Assembly (NCBI RefSeq): GCF_003515065.1
Contig: NZ_QXGH01000020.1
Location: 1-64,000, forward strand
DNA: 64,000 nucleotides
Reading direction: 5' to 3'
Source of the DNA: Nocardioides immobilis
GTDB lineage: Bacteria > Actinomycetota > Actinomycetes > Propionibacteriales > Nocardioidaceae
The notes under the pieces are model-generated. The model worked only from the letters and a program-made list of their open reading frames with translations, made no database searches and had not been told where the DNA came from. Position numbers and translations under genes: made by a program. Below, piece by piece: positions 17,292-26,085 of the stretch. Position 1 is the stretch's first letter, and every line of letters begins with the position of its first letter.

Positions 17292-19196
17292 ATGGCCTCC
17301 GTGAGCCTCGAACTGCACATCGCGGAGGAAGCACCTGCCGCCGATCACCACGCCTCCGATCAGCCGCAACCGTGGTGGAGGGTCATGTGCCTGACCGGCG
17401 TCGACTACTTCTCGACCCTCGGCTACCAGCCCGGCATCGCCTTCCTCGCCGCGGGCCTGCTCAGCCCCCTCGCGACCCTGATCCTGGTCCTGCTCACCCT
17501 GTTCGGCGCGCTGCCGGTCTATCGCCGGGTCGCCGCCGAGAGCCCGCACGGACAGGGATCGATCGCGATGCTCGAGCGGCTGCTGCCGTTGTGGCGCGGC
17601 AAGATCTTCGTCCTCGGCCTGCTCGGCTTCGCCCTCACGGACTTCATCATCACCATCACGCTGTCCGCCGCCGACGCGAGCGTGCACATCGTGGAGAACC
17701 CCCACGTGCCCGAGGTTCTGCACGGCCAGGAGCTGTGGATCACGATCGGACTGATCGCACTGCTGGGCGCGGTGTTCCTCAAGGGCTTCCGCGAGGCGAT
17801 CGGCGTCGCGGTGGTCCTGGTGATCCTCTACCTGACGCTCAACGCCGTCGTGATCATCGTGGCCGCAGCCCATGTCATCGAGGACGGTCACCTGGTCACG
17901 GACTGGAGCAGTGCCCTGACCGCCGAGCACGGCAACATCGCGCTGATGATCGCGGTCGCGCTCACCCTGTTCCCCAAGCTCGCCCTCGGCATGTCCGGGT
18001 TCGAGACCGGCGTCGCCGTGATGAGCCACGTGGAGGGCGACCCCGATGACGGCGCCGAGCGCCCTGCGGGACGGATCCGCAACACCAAGCGCCTGCTGAC
18101 GGTCGCCGCATGCATCATGAGCTGCTACCTGATCGCATCCAGCCTGGTCACCACCCTGCTGATCCCCGCGCAGGAGTTCGAGGACGGTGGCAGCGCCAAC
18201 GGACGCGCGCTCGCCTACCTGGCACACCTCTACCTCGGCGAGGGCTTCGGCACGCTGTACGACGTCTCGACGATCATGATCTTGTGGTTCGCGGGCGCCT
18301 CGGCGATGGCGGGCATGCTGAACCTGATCCCTCGTTACCTGCCGCGCTACGGCATGTCGCCGGAGTGGGCGGGCGCCGTACGGCCGTTGGTCGTCGTTCT
18401 CACCTTGACCGCGTTCCTCATCACCTGGATCTTCGACGCCGACGTGGACGCGCAGGGCGGCGCCTACGCCACCGGCGTCTTGGTCCTGATGACCTCCGCT
18501 GCCGTCGCGGTCACCCTCGCCGCCCGTCGTGCCGGGCAGCGCAAGCTGACGGTGGCCTTCGGGCTGATCTGCCTAGTCTTCGTCTACACCACTGCCGACA
18601 ACGTCGTCGAGCGACCGGACGGCGTAAAGATCGGCGCCTGCTTCATCGCCGCGATCATCGCCGTCTCGCTGTTGTCCCGGATCTCACGCGCGCTCGAGCT
18701 GCGCACGATCGAGATCTCCTACGACGCGCGAGCCGAGTCCTTCTTGCGGGACTGTGCGCGACGGACGATCCGGCTAGTCGCCAACGAGCCTGGGGCCAGG
18801 GACGAGGCCGAGTACGACGAGAAGATCGCCCAGCTCGTCGACGACCACGATCTTCGGGATGCCGGGGACATCATCTTCGTCGAGGTCACCGTGCCCGACT
18901 ACTCCGACTTCGAGAGCGACATCGAGGTGCGCGGCGTTGCCCTGCACGGGCGGTACCGGGTGCTCACCGTCGAGGCATCGTCGATCCCGAACGCGCTGGC
19001 GGCGCTCGTCCTCGACATCCGGGACCGGACCGGCGTCCGGCCCCACATCTACTTCGAGTGGACCGAGGGCAACCCGCTGATGCACGTCCTCCGGTTCCTC
19101 CTCTTCGGTGTCGGCGACGTCGCACCGGTCACCCGAGAAGTGATCCGTCGCGCCGAGGCGGACCGGGCCAGCCGGCCACACGTCCACGTCGGCTAG
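17292..19196 (+). CDS. APC-superfamily permease, KimA-like (probable K+ uptake)
   Basis: 634 residues. About twelve membrane segments span residues 30-470, with a first-helix motif [16 protein letters not shown], then [12 protein letters not shown] and [12 protein letters not shown] soluble C-terminal domain of about 160 residues follows (from [15 protein letters not shown]). This architecture fits the KUP/KimA branch of amino-acid/polyamine permeases, some of which are H+-coupled K+ importers. The substrate is inferred from context: it sits beside ktrAB and a KdpDE-like system and has the same upstream repeat as ktrB. An amino-acid transporter remains possible. Confidence 0.85.
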   Translation: MASVSLELHIAEEAPAADHHASDQPQPWWRVMCLTGVDYFSTLGYQPGIAFLAAGLLSPLATLILVLLTLFGALPVYRRVAAESPHGQGSIAMLERLLPLWRGKIFVLGLLGFALTDFIITITLSAADASVHIVENPHVPEVLHGQELWITIGLIALLGAVFLKGFREAIGVAVVLVILYLTLNAVVIIVAAAHVIEDGHLVTDWSSALTAEHGNIALMIAVALTLFPKLALGMSGFETGVAVMSHVEGDPDDGAERPAGRIRNTKRLLTVAACIMSCYLIASSLVTTLLIPAQEFEDGGSANGRALAYLAHLYLGEGFGTLYDVSTIMILWFAGASAMAGMLNLIPRYLPRYGMSPEWAGAVRPLVVVLTLTAFLITWIFDADVDAQGGAYATGVLVLMTSAAVAVTLAARRAGQRKLTVAFGLICLVFVYTTADNVVERPDGVKIGACFIAAIIAVSLLSRISRALELRTIEISYDARAESFLRDCARRTIRLVANEPGARDEAEYDEKIAQLVDDHDLRDAGDIIFVEVTVPDYSDFESDIEVRGVALHGRYRVLTVEASSIPNALAALVLDIRDRTGVRPHIYFEWTEGNPLMHVLRFLLFGVGDVAPVTREVIRRAEADRASRPHVHVG

Positions 19197-19710
19197 CCCA
19201 GCTATCCCCTGCTAGCTCCGCCAGTCGCTGCGCCTCCGGGTAGGCCCAGGGCTCGTCGGCGAACTCGGCGTACGCGTCACCGTGCCAGAGTGCGAGGGCA
19301 GTGTTCAGTCGCTCGACGGCGCCCGCTGGATCCTGCCGCTGGAGCGCCGCGCGGCCAGCCTGGACGCCTGCCTCGAAGTCCACGACGTCGATGGCGATCC
19401 CCGCCGTATCGAGCTGGTAGCCCGGTGACCGGGTGACGACGGCGTTTCCGAGCGTGCGGCGCAGCCGGGCCACGTAACTGCGGAGAGTGGTGGCCGCCGC
19501 GTCGGTCGGTTCGCCTTCAAAGACGACCTCCGCGACCCGGTCGACGGAGACGACCCTGTCGCGGTGGATGAGCAGGACGGAGAGCAGGCGCCGCTGGCGG
19601 GTGCCGCCGATCTTCTGCTCGACGCCGTCGCGGCTCACCTGCACCGCGCCCAGGGCTTGGATGCCCAGCGATGACGTGGTCTCCGTCGTCTGGCCAGGGA
19701 ATCCGCCCAT
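19129..19710 (-). pseudogene. SARP/BTAD-type regulator, C-terminally truncated
   Basis: From ATG 19710, preceded by GAGGAGGT, the protein shows an OmpR-like winged helix (RQRRLLSVLLIHRDRVVS, TTLRSYVARLRRTLG, TRSPGYQLD). The beginning of a bacterial transcriptional activation domain follows (LNTALALWHGDAYAEFADE, YPEAQRLAEL). The homology stops near 19213 and the frame then runs antisense into the end of the permease gene. Full SARP regulators continue at least 60 residues, and AfsR-type ones several hundred more. A deletion at the permease boundary probably removed the rest. Confidence 0.7.
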
Positions 19711-20397
19711 GCCTGCACCTCCTCGGTGTCCCCTCATTCCAGGGTGCAGCCCGAGTGCCCGGTTGCCACACTGCCCGGCCGGTGTGGCAGTTCCGTTGCA
19801 CCCACCATCCCACCGAGCCGCGGCGCCTGCACCGGAAACGCGCGCGCATGCCACCGCATGACGTCAATGCCGGTGGCGGCGGGCGCGGCGTCGCTAACAC
19901 GAGCAGGTCGGCTGAGCGGCAACGGTTCGATGCGGCGCAGCAGCGGCCGACAAGGTCCGGAGGATGAGAACTCCTTCATCGGGGGCTCACGCTGACCTCA
20001 CTGCAGGGTCGCACCGTGTTCGTCACCACGCCCGAGACCGCCGGGCACCGATGATGAAGGAACACGTCATGCAGTCAGCACCTTTCTCTGCTCGGTCGGG
20101 GCTGACGCCGGACGGTCACCTCGCTTCGTCCCGTCGCCGGTAGCTCGCGGCTCGTCGAGGACGCACCCGGCATGTCGCTTCGAGAGTTCTTTACCCAGTT
20201 CTGGCCGGCGCTCTGTCCGCCGCGGCGGTGGACAGTGCTCGGACGCGCCCTGCTCGCTCCGGTGGTCGATGTGGATGAGGCAGCCCGGGGCACCGCCAGC
20301 AGGGGCGAGCCTCCTGTCACCCCACTGTGCACGTGCCACCCCGACTTCCACGAGCTGGGCGTCCACGCACCGCCGGCACCGGTGCCAGAATCCTGAC
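19711..20397. other. Intergenic region with no convincing gene
   Basis: About 690 bp. Several open frames exist on both strands, but codon patterns look random and no family motif is visible. It follows the truncated SARP gene, so it may contain decayed sequence from the same deletion or insertion event. I see no tRNA or strong terminator. Confidence 0.4.
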
Positions 20398-20652
20398 GTG
20401 ACGACAGCGACGGACACGACCGACAGCGGGCCGGTCCCGCCCCAGGTGCGGTCCGTCCGATCGCGACTGAACCTGCGCCGGGTGGCGTGGGTGCTCCTCG
20501 CGGGCTGGCTCGTGGTGGCCGTCGCGGCGGTCGCAACGGGGGAGCGCGAGTCCAGCATCGACAGCCTCCGGGACGCCATCGCCGAGGGCGACGTCGACGA
20601 GGTCCGGGTCGAGGGAGGGCTGGGACCCCGCTCGCGGCCGGGTCGCGGGTGA
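20398..20652 (+). CDS. Short membrane-anchored protein, probable 5' half of a broken gene
   Basis: 84 residues from GTG: a polar N-terminus (TTATDTTDSGPVPPQ), one membrane segment (VAWVLLAGWLVVAVAAVAT) and an acidic segment (SIDSLRDAIAEGDVDEVRVE). It ends abruptly in a low-complexity tail. The stop overlaps the GTG of the next frame (GTGA), which encodes further membrane segments. The pair probably derives from a single longer membrane protein that lost a middle section. No family is recognised. Confidence 0.45.
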   Translation: MTTATDTTDSGPVPPQVRSVRSRLNLRRVAWVLLAGWLVVAVAAVATGERESSIDSLRDAIAEGDVDEVRVEGGLGPRSRPGRG

Positions 20653-20897
20653 CCTGGCTGATGGCCGGACTGTTCGTGATGACGATCGGCATGCTGGGCG
20701 CCGCGGGTGAACCGTGGCGGGCGACCCGGTGGGCCTGGTTCTGGCTGATCCTGATGCTCCCGCCGTTCGCCTGTCCGGCGTACCTCCTCTTCGGCGGGCC
20801 CGCAGGCCTTGCCCGTCCGAAGCGCCCCGAGGCCCGGTTGACCGGCGGGTGGGCGTTCCTTCTCGCGATCCTGCTGGGCGGCAACGGCATTGCCTGA
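20649..20897 (+). CDS. Short membrane protein, probable 3' half of the same broken gene
   Basis: 82 residues from GTG 20649 with three hydrophobic segments (LMAGLFVMTIGMLG, WAWFWLILMLPPFA, WAFLLAILLGGNG). The start overlaps the stop of the preceding short frame. The sequence TPLAAGSR just before the start is open in this frame and looks like the join left by an in-gene deletion. It may still be translated by coupling. The function is unknown. Confidence 0.45.
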   Translation: MTWLMAGLFVMTIGMLGAAGEPWRATRWAWFWLILMLPPFACPAYLLFGGPAGLARPKRPEARLTGGWAFLLAILLGGNGIA

Positions 20898-20926
20898 ACG
20901 GCGAAGCCCGGGCCGACGGACCGGGA

Positions 20927-22015
20927 TCAGCTGACCCAGGGCGCGTCGCCGTCCAAGGTCACGTCGCTGTAGATCAACGGGTGGTCGGTGGTCCGGCTGA
21001 TGAGGCCGCCGGAGAGTCGGGCGTAGTTGGAGAAGGTGACGCCTTCCCTGGTGCCGAAGATCCAGTCGATGCCGTGGTTGCCAGGAAGCCGGCAGGGCGT
21101 GCTCGAGCCTCCGTTGGCGGCCTGGGCGTTGGCGCCGGCAGTCACCCGGCAGAACGCCTCGGCCTTCTCGTTGAAGTCGCCCATCAGGAAGGTCGGGATG
21201 CCGAGCGGATAGCCCGCGCGCGGCTTCTGGAGGTCGCGCATCAAGGCGATCTCCCGGCTGGTGGCGAGGTCGCGCCAGTGCTGCGCGGGTCCGCGCACGC
21301 TCGCCGGGTTGTGGATGTTGATGAACCACGACAGGCGACCGGTCTCGCGGTGCTTCAGGAGCACGTACGGCATCGGGACCATGTGGCCGTGGAAGTACGG
21401 GATCGGGGTGGTGTGTGCTGAGACGAGCTCGAAGGTGGAGGTGTCCCAGGCGATCGAGTTCCGAACCGGATTGGTGCCCAGGCGCAGCCCGGGGTAGACC
21501 TGCCAACCGCCGCCGGTCATCGACAGGAATGCGCCGTACTGCTCCTTCTCGAACTCCTGGAAGCCCACCACGTGGAAGTTGTTGCCGCGGATGAGCTGGA
21601 CGGCCGAGGCCATCCGGGCCACCCCGCCGGCCCAGCGACAGCACTTGTTGCCGCCCGGCTTGGTGTGGGAGTAGCCGAGCACGTTGAAGCTGGCGATCCG
21701 GAAGGTGGCCGGCGCGGCGCTCAAGCCGTCGACGGTCTGCTGGACGCGATCGCGGAGCTTGGCCGCGAGCTCCCGGTCGAGCATCCGGTTGCGCCTGCGG
21801 CTGTGGCGTTCGGTCTGACGCTGCTCCTCCTCGCTGATCCCGGCGTCGACGACGTCGCTCGGGATCGCGGGCGATGTGCCGGGTCCGGTGACGGGCCCGT
21901 CGCTCGGCTCGTCGGACATACCGAACCGCGCCACGGCCAGCAGCACCACGACCAGCGCCACGAGTCCGACCACGGGCAGGAGCCGCTCGCGGCGCGGGTG
22001 CTCGTTGGTGACCAC
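20927..22015 (-). CDS. Membrane-anchored endonuclease/exonuclease/phosphatase-family protein
   Basis: 362 residues. An N-terminal membrane anchor (LLPVVGLVALVVVLLAVARF) is followed by a polar linker. The EEP fold shows FRIASFNVLGYSHT, VGFQEFEKEQYGAF, the metal-site FLMGDFNEKAE, HGIDWIFGT and the closing TTDHPLIYSDV with the catalytic histidine. It would hydrolyse phosphodiester or phosphomonoester bonds outside the membrane. The substrate is unknown (nucleic acid, sphingomyelin-like lipid or inositol phosphate are family options). It is divergent from csoR with about 170 bp between. Confidence 0.85.
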   Translation of the reverse strand: MVTNEHPRRERLLPVVGLVALVVVLLAVARFGMSDEPSDGPVTGPGTSPAIPSDVVDAGISEEEQRQTERHSRRRNRMLDRELAAKLRDRVQQTVDGLSAAPATFRIASFNVLGYSHTKPGGNKCCRWAGGVARMASAVQLIRGNNFHVVGFQEFEKEQYGAFLSMTGGGWQVYPGLRLGTNPVRNSIAWDTSTFELVSAHTTPIPYFHGHMVPMPYVLLKHRETGRLSWFINIHNPASVRGPAQHWRDLATSREIALMRDLQKPRAGYPLGIPTFLMGDFNEKAEAFCRVTAGANAQAANGGSSTPCRLPGNHGIDWIFGTREGVTFSNYARLSGGLISRTTDHPLIYSDVTLDGDAPWVS

Positions 22016-22119
22016 GTCCCCACCCGGTTCTGCTCAGACCAACGCCGCGCGGACCGCCGGCTTTGAGAACGATACCTGGGGGACCGATGACCGACGGCGC
22101 TTCCAGAGACGCGGCATAC

Positions 22120-22148
22120 TTGAGCGCTATACCCTAGGGGGGTACGCT
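22120..22148 (+). promoter_or_regulatory. Copper operon promoter with embedded CsoR operator
   Basis: A -35-like TTGAGC at 22120 and a -10-like TACGCT at 22143 are 17 bp apart. The spacer contains TATACCCTAGGGGGGTAC, the GC-tract pseudo-palindrome (ACCC/GGGT) recognised by CsoR repressors. The Cu-free repressor would sit over the promoter spacer. Confidence 0.7.
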
Positions 22149-22187
22149 CGGAGGAGGTCCAAGACACGCAACCAGAAGGACAGCCCG

Positions 22188-22499
22188 ATGCCGGACACGC
22201 ACGACGAGCACCAGCACAGCTACATCGCCAACAACACCAAGGGCGACTACCTCAAGCGGCTGCGGCGGATCGAGGGACAGGCCCGCGGCCTGCAGCGGAT
22301 GGTCGAGGAGGAGAAGTACTGCATCGACATCCTCACCCAGATCTCCGCGATGACGAAGGCTCTCGAGGCCGTCGCGCTCGGGCTGCTGGACGAGCACCTG
22401 GCCCACTGCGTCGTCGACGCCGTCGCCGTCGGCGGCGAGGACGCCCAGAGCAAGCTCAAGGAAGCCTCCGACGCGATCGCTCGCCTCGTCCGCTCCTGA
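22188..22499 (+). CDS. csoR: CsoR-family copper-sensing repressor
   Basis: 103 residues in the all-helical CsoR/RcnR fold. The Cu(I) ligands are C45 (EKYCIDIL), H70 and C74 (DEHLAHCV), with the exact 25- and 4-residue spacing of M. tuberculosis CsoR (C36-H61-C65). The N-terminus has additional His residues (DEHQH). Copper binding releases it from the operator just upstream. It is the first gene of a four-gene copper operon: csoR, copZ, a His-rich protein and copA. Confidence 0.93.
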   Translation: MPDTHDEHQHSYIANNTKGDYLKRLRRIEGQARGLQRMVEEEKYCIDILTQISAMTKALEAVALGLLDEHLAHCVVDAVAVGGEDAQSKLKEASDAIARLVRS

Positions 22500-22539
22500 C
22501 CCAACCCCTCGACAGCAACCCACCCGGAAGGAACCAGCC

Positions 22540-22746
22540 ATGAGCCAGACCAGCACCTACACCGTCACCGGGATGACCTGCGGCCACTGCGTCGCGTCGG
22601 TCACCGAAGAGGTCCAGGAGATCCCGGGCGTCGAGGACGTCGCGGTCGACCTGCCCACCGGTGCCGTGACCATCACCAGCGCCGAGCCCCTCGATGACGC
22701 CGCCGTGAAGGCCGCCGTCGAGGAAGCCGGCTACCAGCTCGCATGA
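22540..22746 (+). CDS. copZ: Copper chaperone, HMA domain (CopZ)
   Basis: 68 residues forming one heavy-metal-associated domain, with the Cu(I) site GMTCGHC (C14, C17), then EEVQEIPGVEDVAVDL and a closing [10 protein letters not shown]. It shuttles Cu(I) in the cytoplasm to the CopA ATPase. It starts 40 bp after csoR, and its stop overlaps the start of the next gene (ATGA). Confidence 0.93.
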   Translation: MSQTSTYTVTGMTCGHCVASVTEEVQEIPGVEDVAVDLPTGAVTITSAEPLDDAAVKAAVEEAGYQLA

Positions 22747-23726
22747 GCACCCCGGTCAGGCTCGCCGGATTCGTCGCCGCGATCGCCGCCGTCTTCGGCA
22801 TCGCCTCGGTCATCGGCAAGGGCGTCGGGCCGTTCGACGACGAGGTCTCCAGCTCCCACGGCGACTCCCACGCGGACGACCCCGCCGCGGACGAGCGCGA
22901 CGGCGGGCACGAGGACGGCCACGAGGACGACGACGAGTCGACCCCACCCACCGCACAAGAGGTCCCAGGAGGACTCATGATATCCCAGGACGGCTACACC
23001 CTCGCACTCACCGAGGCCCGCGCCCCGGCAGGCGAGGACCGGCCGCTGTCCTTCACCATCACCGGCCCGGACGGCGCCCCGGTGACGGAGTACGACGTCG
23101 AGCACGAGAAGGAGCTCCACCTGATCGCCGTACGCCGCGACTTCACGGGGTTCCAGCACGTGCACCCGACCCTTGCGGGCGACGGCACGTGGAGCACGGA
23201 GCTGGACCTGAAGCCCGGTGACTGGCGCGTGTTCGCGGACTTCAAGGCGACCGGTGCCGAGGCGCTCACGCTCGGCGCAGACCTCGCCGTGTCCGGTGCC
23301 TACGAGCCCGGACCGCCCGCGCAGGAGTCGCGGACGGCCGTGGTCGGCGACTACGAGGTCACCCTCGACGGCGACCTCACCGCGGGCGCCGACGCCGAGC
23401 TCACGCTGAGCGTGGCCAAGGACGGCGAGCCGGTCACCGACCTGCAGCCCTACCTCGGTGCCTACGGCCACCTGGTCGCGTTGCGCGGCGGGGACCTCGC
23501 CTACCTCCACGTCCACCCCGAGGGCACGCCCGGCGACGGCACGACCGAGCCCGGCCCCGACGTCACCTTCTACGCCGCCGTGCCCAGTGCCGGCACCTAT
23601 CACCTCTACCTGGACTTCCAGCACGACGGCGTCGTCCGCACCGCGGCCTTCACCGTCACCGCCGGTGGCACCGGCGAGACCCCGAAGCCCGACGAGCACG
23701 GAGAGAGCAGTGGACACGCACACTGA
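22743..23726 (+). CDS. Membrane-anchored, His/Asp-rich extracytoplasmic protein of the copper operon
   Basis: 327 residues. An N-terminal hydrophobic anchor ([20 protein letters not shown]) is followed by a His/Asp/Glu-rich linker ([13 protein letters not shown]). Two related beta-rich halves come next, each with a YG/FQ-HVHP style motif ([24 protein letters not shown]), and a His-containing tail closes it. The paired HVHP motifs suggest surface metal binding. It is locked between copZ and copA by overlapping starts, so it probably captures or buffers copper outside the membrane. The exact role is not established here. Confidence 0.75.
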   Translation: MSTPVRLAGFVAAIAAVFGIASVIGKGVGPFDDEVSSSHGDSHADDPAADERDGGHEDGHEDDDESTPPTAQEVPGGLMISQDGYTLALTEARAPAGEDRPLSFTITGPDGAPVTEYDVEHEKELHLIAVRRDFTGFQHVHPTLAGDGTWSTELDLKPGDWRVFADFKATGAEALTLGADLAVSGAYEPGPPAQESRTAVVGDYEVTLDGDLTAGADAELTLSVAKDGEPVTDLQPYLGAYGHLVALRGGDLAYLHVHPEGTPGDGTTEPGPDVTFYAAVPSAGTYHLYLDFQHDGVVRTAAFTVTAGGTGETPKPDEHGESSGHAH

Positions 23727-26034
23727 CCCGACGCGCCAGATCGAGCTCGCGCTCACCGGGATGACCTGCGCCTCCTGCGCCAACCGGATCGAGCGCAAGC
23801 TCAACAAGCTCGAGGGCGTGACCGCGACGGTCAACTACGCCACCGAGAAGGCCAAGGTCACGTACGCCGACGACCTCACCCCCGAGGACCTGGTCGCGGC
23901 CGTCGAGCAGGCCGGGTACGGCGCGACCGTGCCCCAGCCGGCGAAGGCCGACGCCGGGACCGGGGCGCCTGCCGAGCCCGACCCGGTCGCCCCGTTGCGG
24001 CAACGGCTGCTCGTCTCGGCGGCCCTCACCGTGCCGGTGATCGCGATGGCGATGGTCCCGGCGCTGCAGTTCACCAACTGGCAGTGGCTGTCCCTGACGC
24101 TGGCCGCACCGGTGGTGGTGTGGGGCGCCTGGCCGTTCCACAAGGCGGCGTGGACCAACCTGCGCCACGGCACGTCCACGATGGACACCCTGATCTCGCT
24201 GGGCACCCTGGCGGCACTGGGCTGGTCGGTCTACGCGCTCTTCTGGGGCACCGCGGGGATCGCGGGGATGACCCACCCCTTCGAGCTCACCATCGAGCGT
24301 TCCGACGGCAGCGGCAACATCTACTTCGAGGCCGCCGCCGGCGTCACCACGTTCATCCTCGCCGGCCGCTACTTCGAGCAGCGGTCCAAGCGCCGCGCCG
24401 GCGCGGCACTGCGCGCCCTGATGGAGCTCGGTGCGAAGGACGTCGCCGTGCTCGGGCCGGACGGCGTCACCGCGACCCGGATCCCGGTCGAGGACCTCAC
24501 GGTCGGCGACAGCTTCGTCGTACGGCCGGGAGAGAAGATCGCCACCGACGGCGTCATCGAACGGGGTACGTCGGCCGTGGACGCCTCGATGCTCACCGGT
24601 GAGTCGGTGCCGGTGGAGGTCGGGCCCGGCGACACCGTCGTCGGCGCCACGGTCAATGCCGGCGGCCGGTTGGTGGTCCGGGCCACCCGGGTCGGCGGCG
24701 ACACCCAGCTCGCCCAGATGGCCCGGCTGGTCGAGGACGCGCAGAACGGGAAGGCCGAGGTCCAGCGGCTGGCCGACCAGATCTCCGGCTTCTTCGTGCC
24801 GATCGTCATCCTGCTCGCCGTCGGCACACTCGGGTTCTGGCTCGGCACCGACAGCGGCCTGGGGGCAGCATTCACCGCTGCGGTCGCGGTCCTGATCATC
24901 GCCTGCCCCTGCGCGCTGGGCCTCGCCACGCCGACCGCCCTCATGGTCGGCACGGGCCGCGGCGCCCAGCTCGGCATCCTGATCAAGGGCCCCGAGGTGC
25001 TGGAGTCCACCCGCCGGGTCGACACCGTCGTCCTCGACAAGACCGGCACCGTCACCACGGGTCAGATGACCCTGCGCGACGTCATCGCCGCCGACGGCGA
25101 GGACCCCGACGAGGTCCTGCGGTACGCCGGCGCCCTCGAGGACGCGTCCGAGCACCCCATCGCCCAGGCGATCGCCACCGGCGCGCGCGAGCGGCTGGGC
25201 GACCTGCCGACGGTCGAGGACTTCACCAACGTCGAGGGCCTCGGCGTCCAGGGCGTCGTTCTTGACGGGGTCGACGGCGATACCAGCCGTGCGGTCCTCG
25301 TCGGCCGCCCCCGGCTGCTGGCCGAGTGGTCCCAGCACCTCACGTCCGAGCTCGAGGAAGCGATGGCCCGGGCGCAGGAGACCGGCGGGACAGCCGTCGC
25401 GGTCGGCTGGGACGGCAAGGCCCGCGGGATCGTCGTGGTCGCCGACGCGATCAAGTCCACGTCAGCCACTGCGATCACCCAGCTGCGTGAGCTCGGCCTG
25501 CGTCCGATGCTGCTCACCGGCGACAACGCGGTCGTCGCGCGCAGTGTCGCGGCCGAGGTGGGGATCGACGAGGCCGACGTGTTCGCCGACGTGCTCCCGG
25601 CCGACAAGGTCGACGTCGTGAAGCGACTCCAGGCCGAGGGCAGGGTCGTCGCGATGGTCGGCGACGGCGTCAACGACGCCGCGGCTCTGGCCCAGGCTGA
25701 CCTCGGCCTCGCGATGGGCACGGGCACGGACGTGGCGATCGAGGCCAGCGACCTCACCCTGGTCCGCGGCGACCTGCGGGTCGCGGTGGACGCCATCCGG
25801 CTCTCGCGGCGGACGCTCACGACGATCAAGGGCAACCTGTTCTGGGCGTTCGCCTACAACGTCGCGGCCCTGCCGCTCGCGGCCGCCGGGCTGCTCAACC
25901 CGATGCTCGCCGGCGCCGCGATGGCCTTCTCCTCGGTCTTCGTGGTCTCCAACAGCCTCCGCCTGCGCAGCTTCCGCAGCGCTCCGACGAGTCACGGTCT
26001 CTCCGCCATTGACCGGGGGAGGCAACAGACCTAG
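23710..26034 (+). CDS. copA: Copper-exporting P1B-type ATPase
   Basis: 774 residues from GTG 23710, overlapping the previous gene by 17 bp. One N-terminal HMA domain (GMTCASC, C20/C23) precedes the membrane core with CPC at 399-401 ([14 protein letters not shown]), TGES, phosphorylation site D443 ([11 protein letters not shown]), the HP motif (SEHPIAQ) and the hinge [10 protein letters not shown]. These are hallmarks of Cu(I)-translocating ATPases that expel copper. Upstream frame extension is possible, but the HMA domain fixes the N-terminus. Co-transcription with csoR means induction by copper. Confidence 0.95.
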   Translation: MDTHTDPTRQIELALTGMTCASCANRIERKLNKLEGVTATVNYATEKAKVTYADDLTPEDLVAAVEQAGYGATVPQPAKADAGTGAPAEPDPVAPLRQRLLVSAALTVPVIAMAMVPALQFTNWQWLSLTLAAPVVVWGAWPFHKAAWTNLRHGTSTMDTLISLGTLAALGWSVYALFWGTAGIAGMTHPFELTIERSDGSGNIYFEAAAGVTTFILAGRYFEQRSKRRAGAALRALMELGAKDVAVLGPDGVTATRIPVEDLTVGDSFVVRPGEKIATDGVIERGTSAVDASMLTGESVPVEVGPGDTVVGATVNAGGRLVVRATRVGGDTQLAQMARLVEDAQNGKAEVQRLADQISGFFVPIVILLAVGTLGFWLGTDSGLGAAFTAAVAVLIIACPCALGLATPTALMVGTGRGAQLGILIKGPEVLESTRRVDTVVLDKTGTVTTGQMTLRDVIAADGEDPDEVLRYAGALEDASEHPIAQAIATGARERLGDLPTVEDFTNVEGLGVQGVVLDGVDGDTSRAVLVGRPRLLAEWSQHLTSELEEAMARAQETGGTAVAVGWDGKARGIVVVADAIKSTSATAITQLRELGLRPMLLTGDNAVVARSVAAEVGIDEADVFADVLPADKVDVVKRLQAEGRVVAMVGDGVNDAAALAQADLGLAMGTGTDVAIEASDLTLVRGDLRVAVDAIRLSRRTLTTIKGNLFWAFAYNVAALPLAAAGLLNPMLAGAAMAFSSVFVVSNSLRLRSFRSAPTSHGLSAIDRGRQQT

Positions 26035-26085
26035 CGTGCCGGTTAGCGGCAGCTCCAGCTCCCCCCGCGGAAACCAGGCATCGTC

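Noticed and set aside
20067..20400. Possible minus-strand gene with CRRCVDAQLVEVG
   Set aside because: Considered as a zinc-ribbon fragment, but the remainder is low-complexity and no start or homology pattern is convincing.
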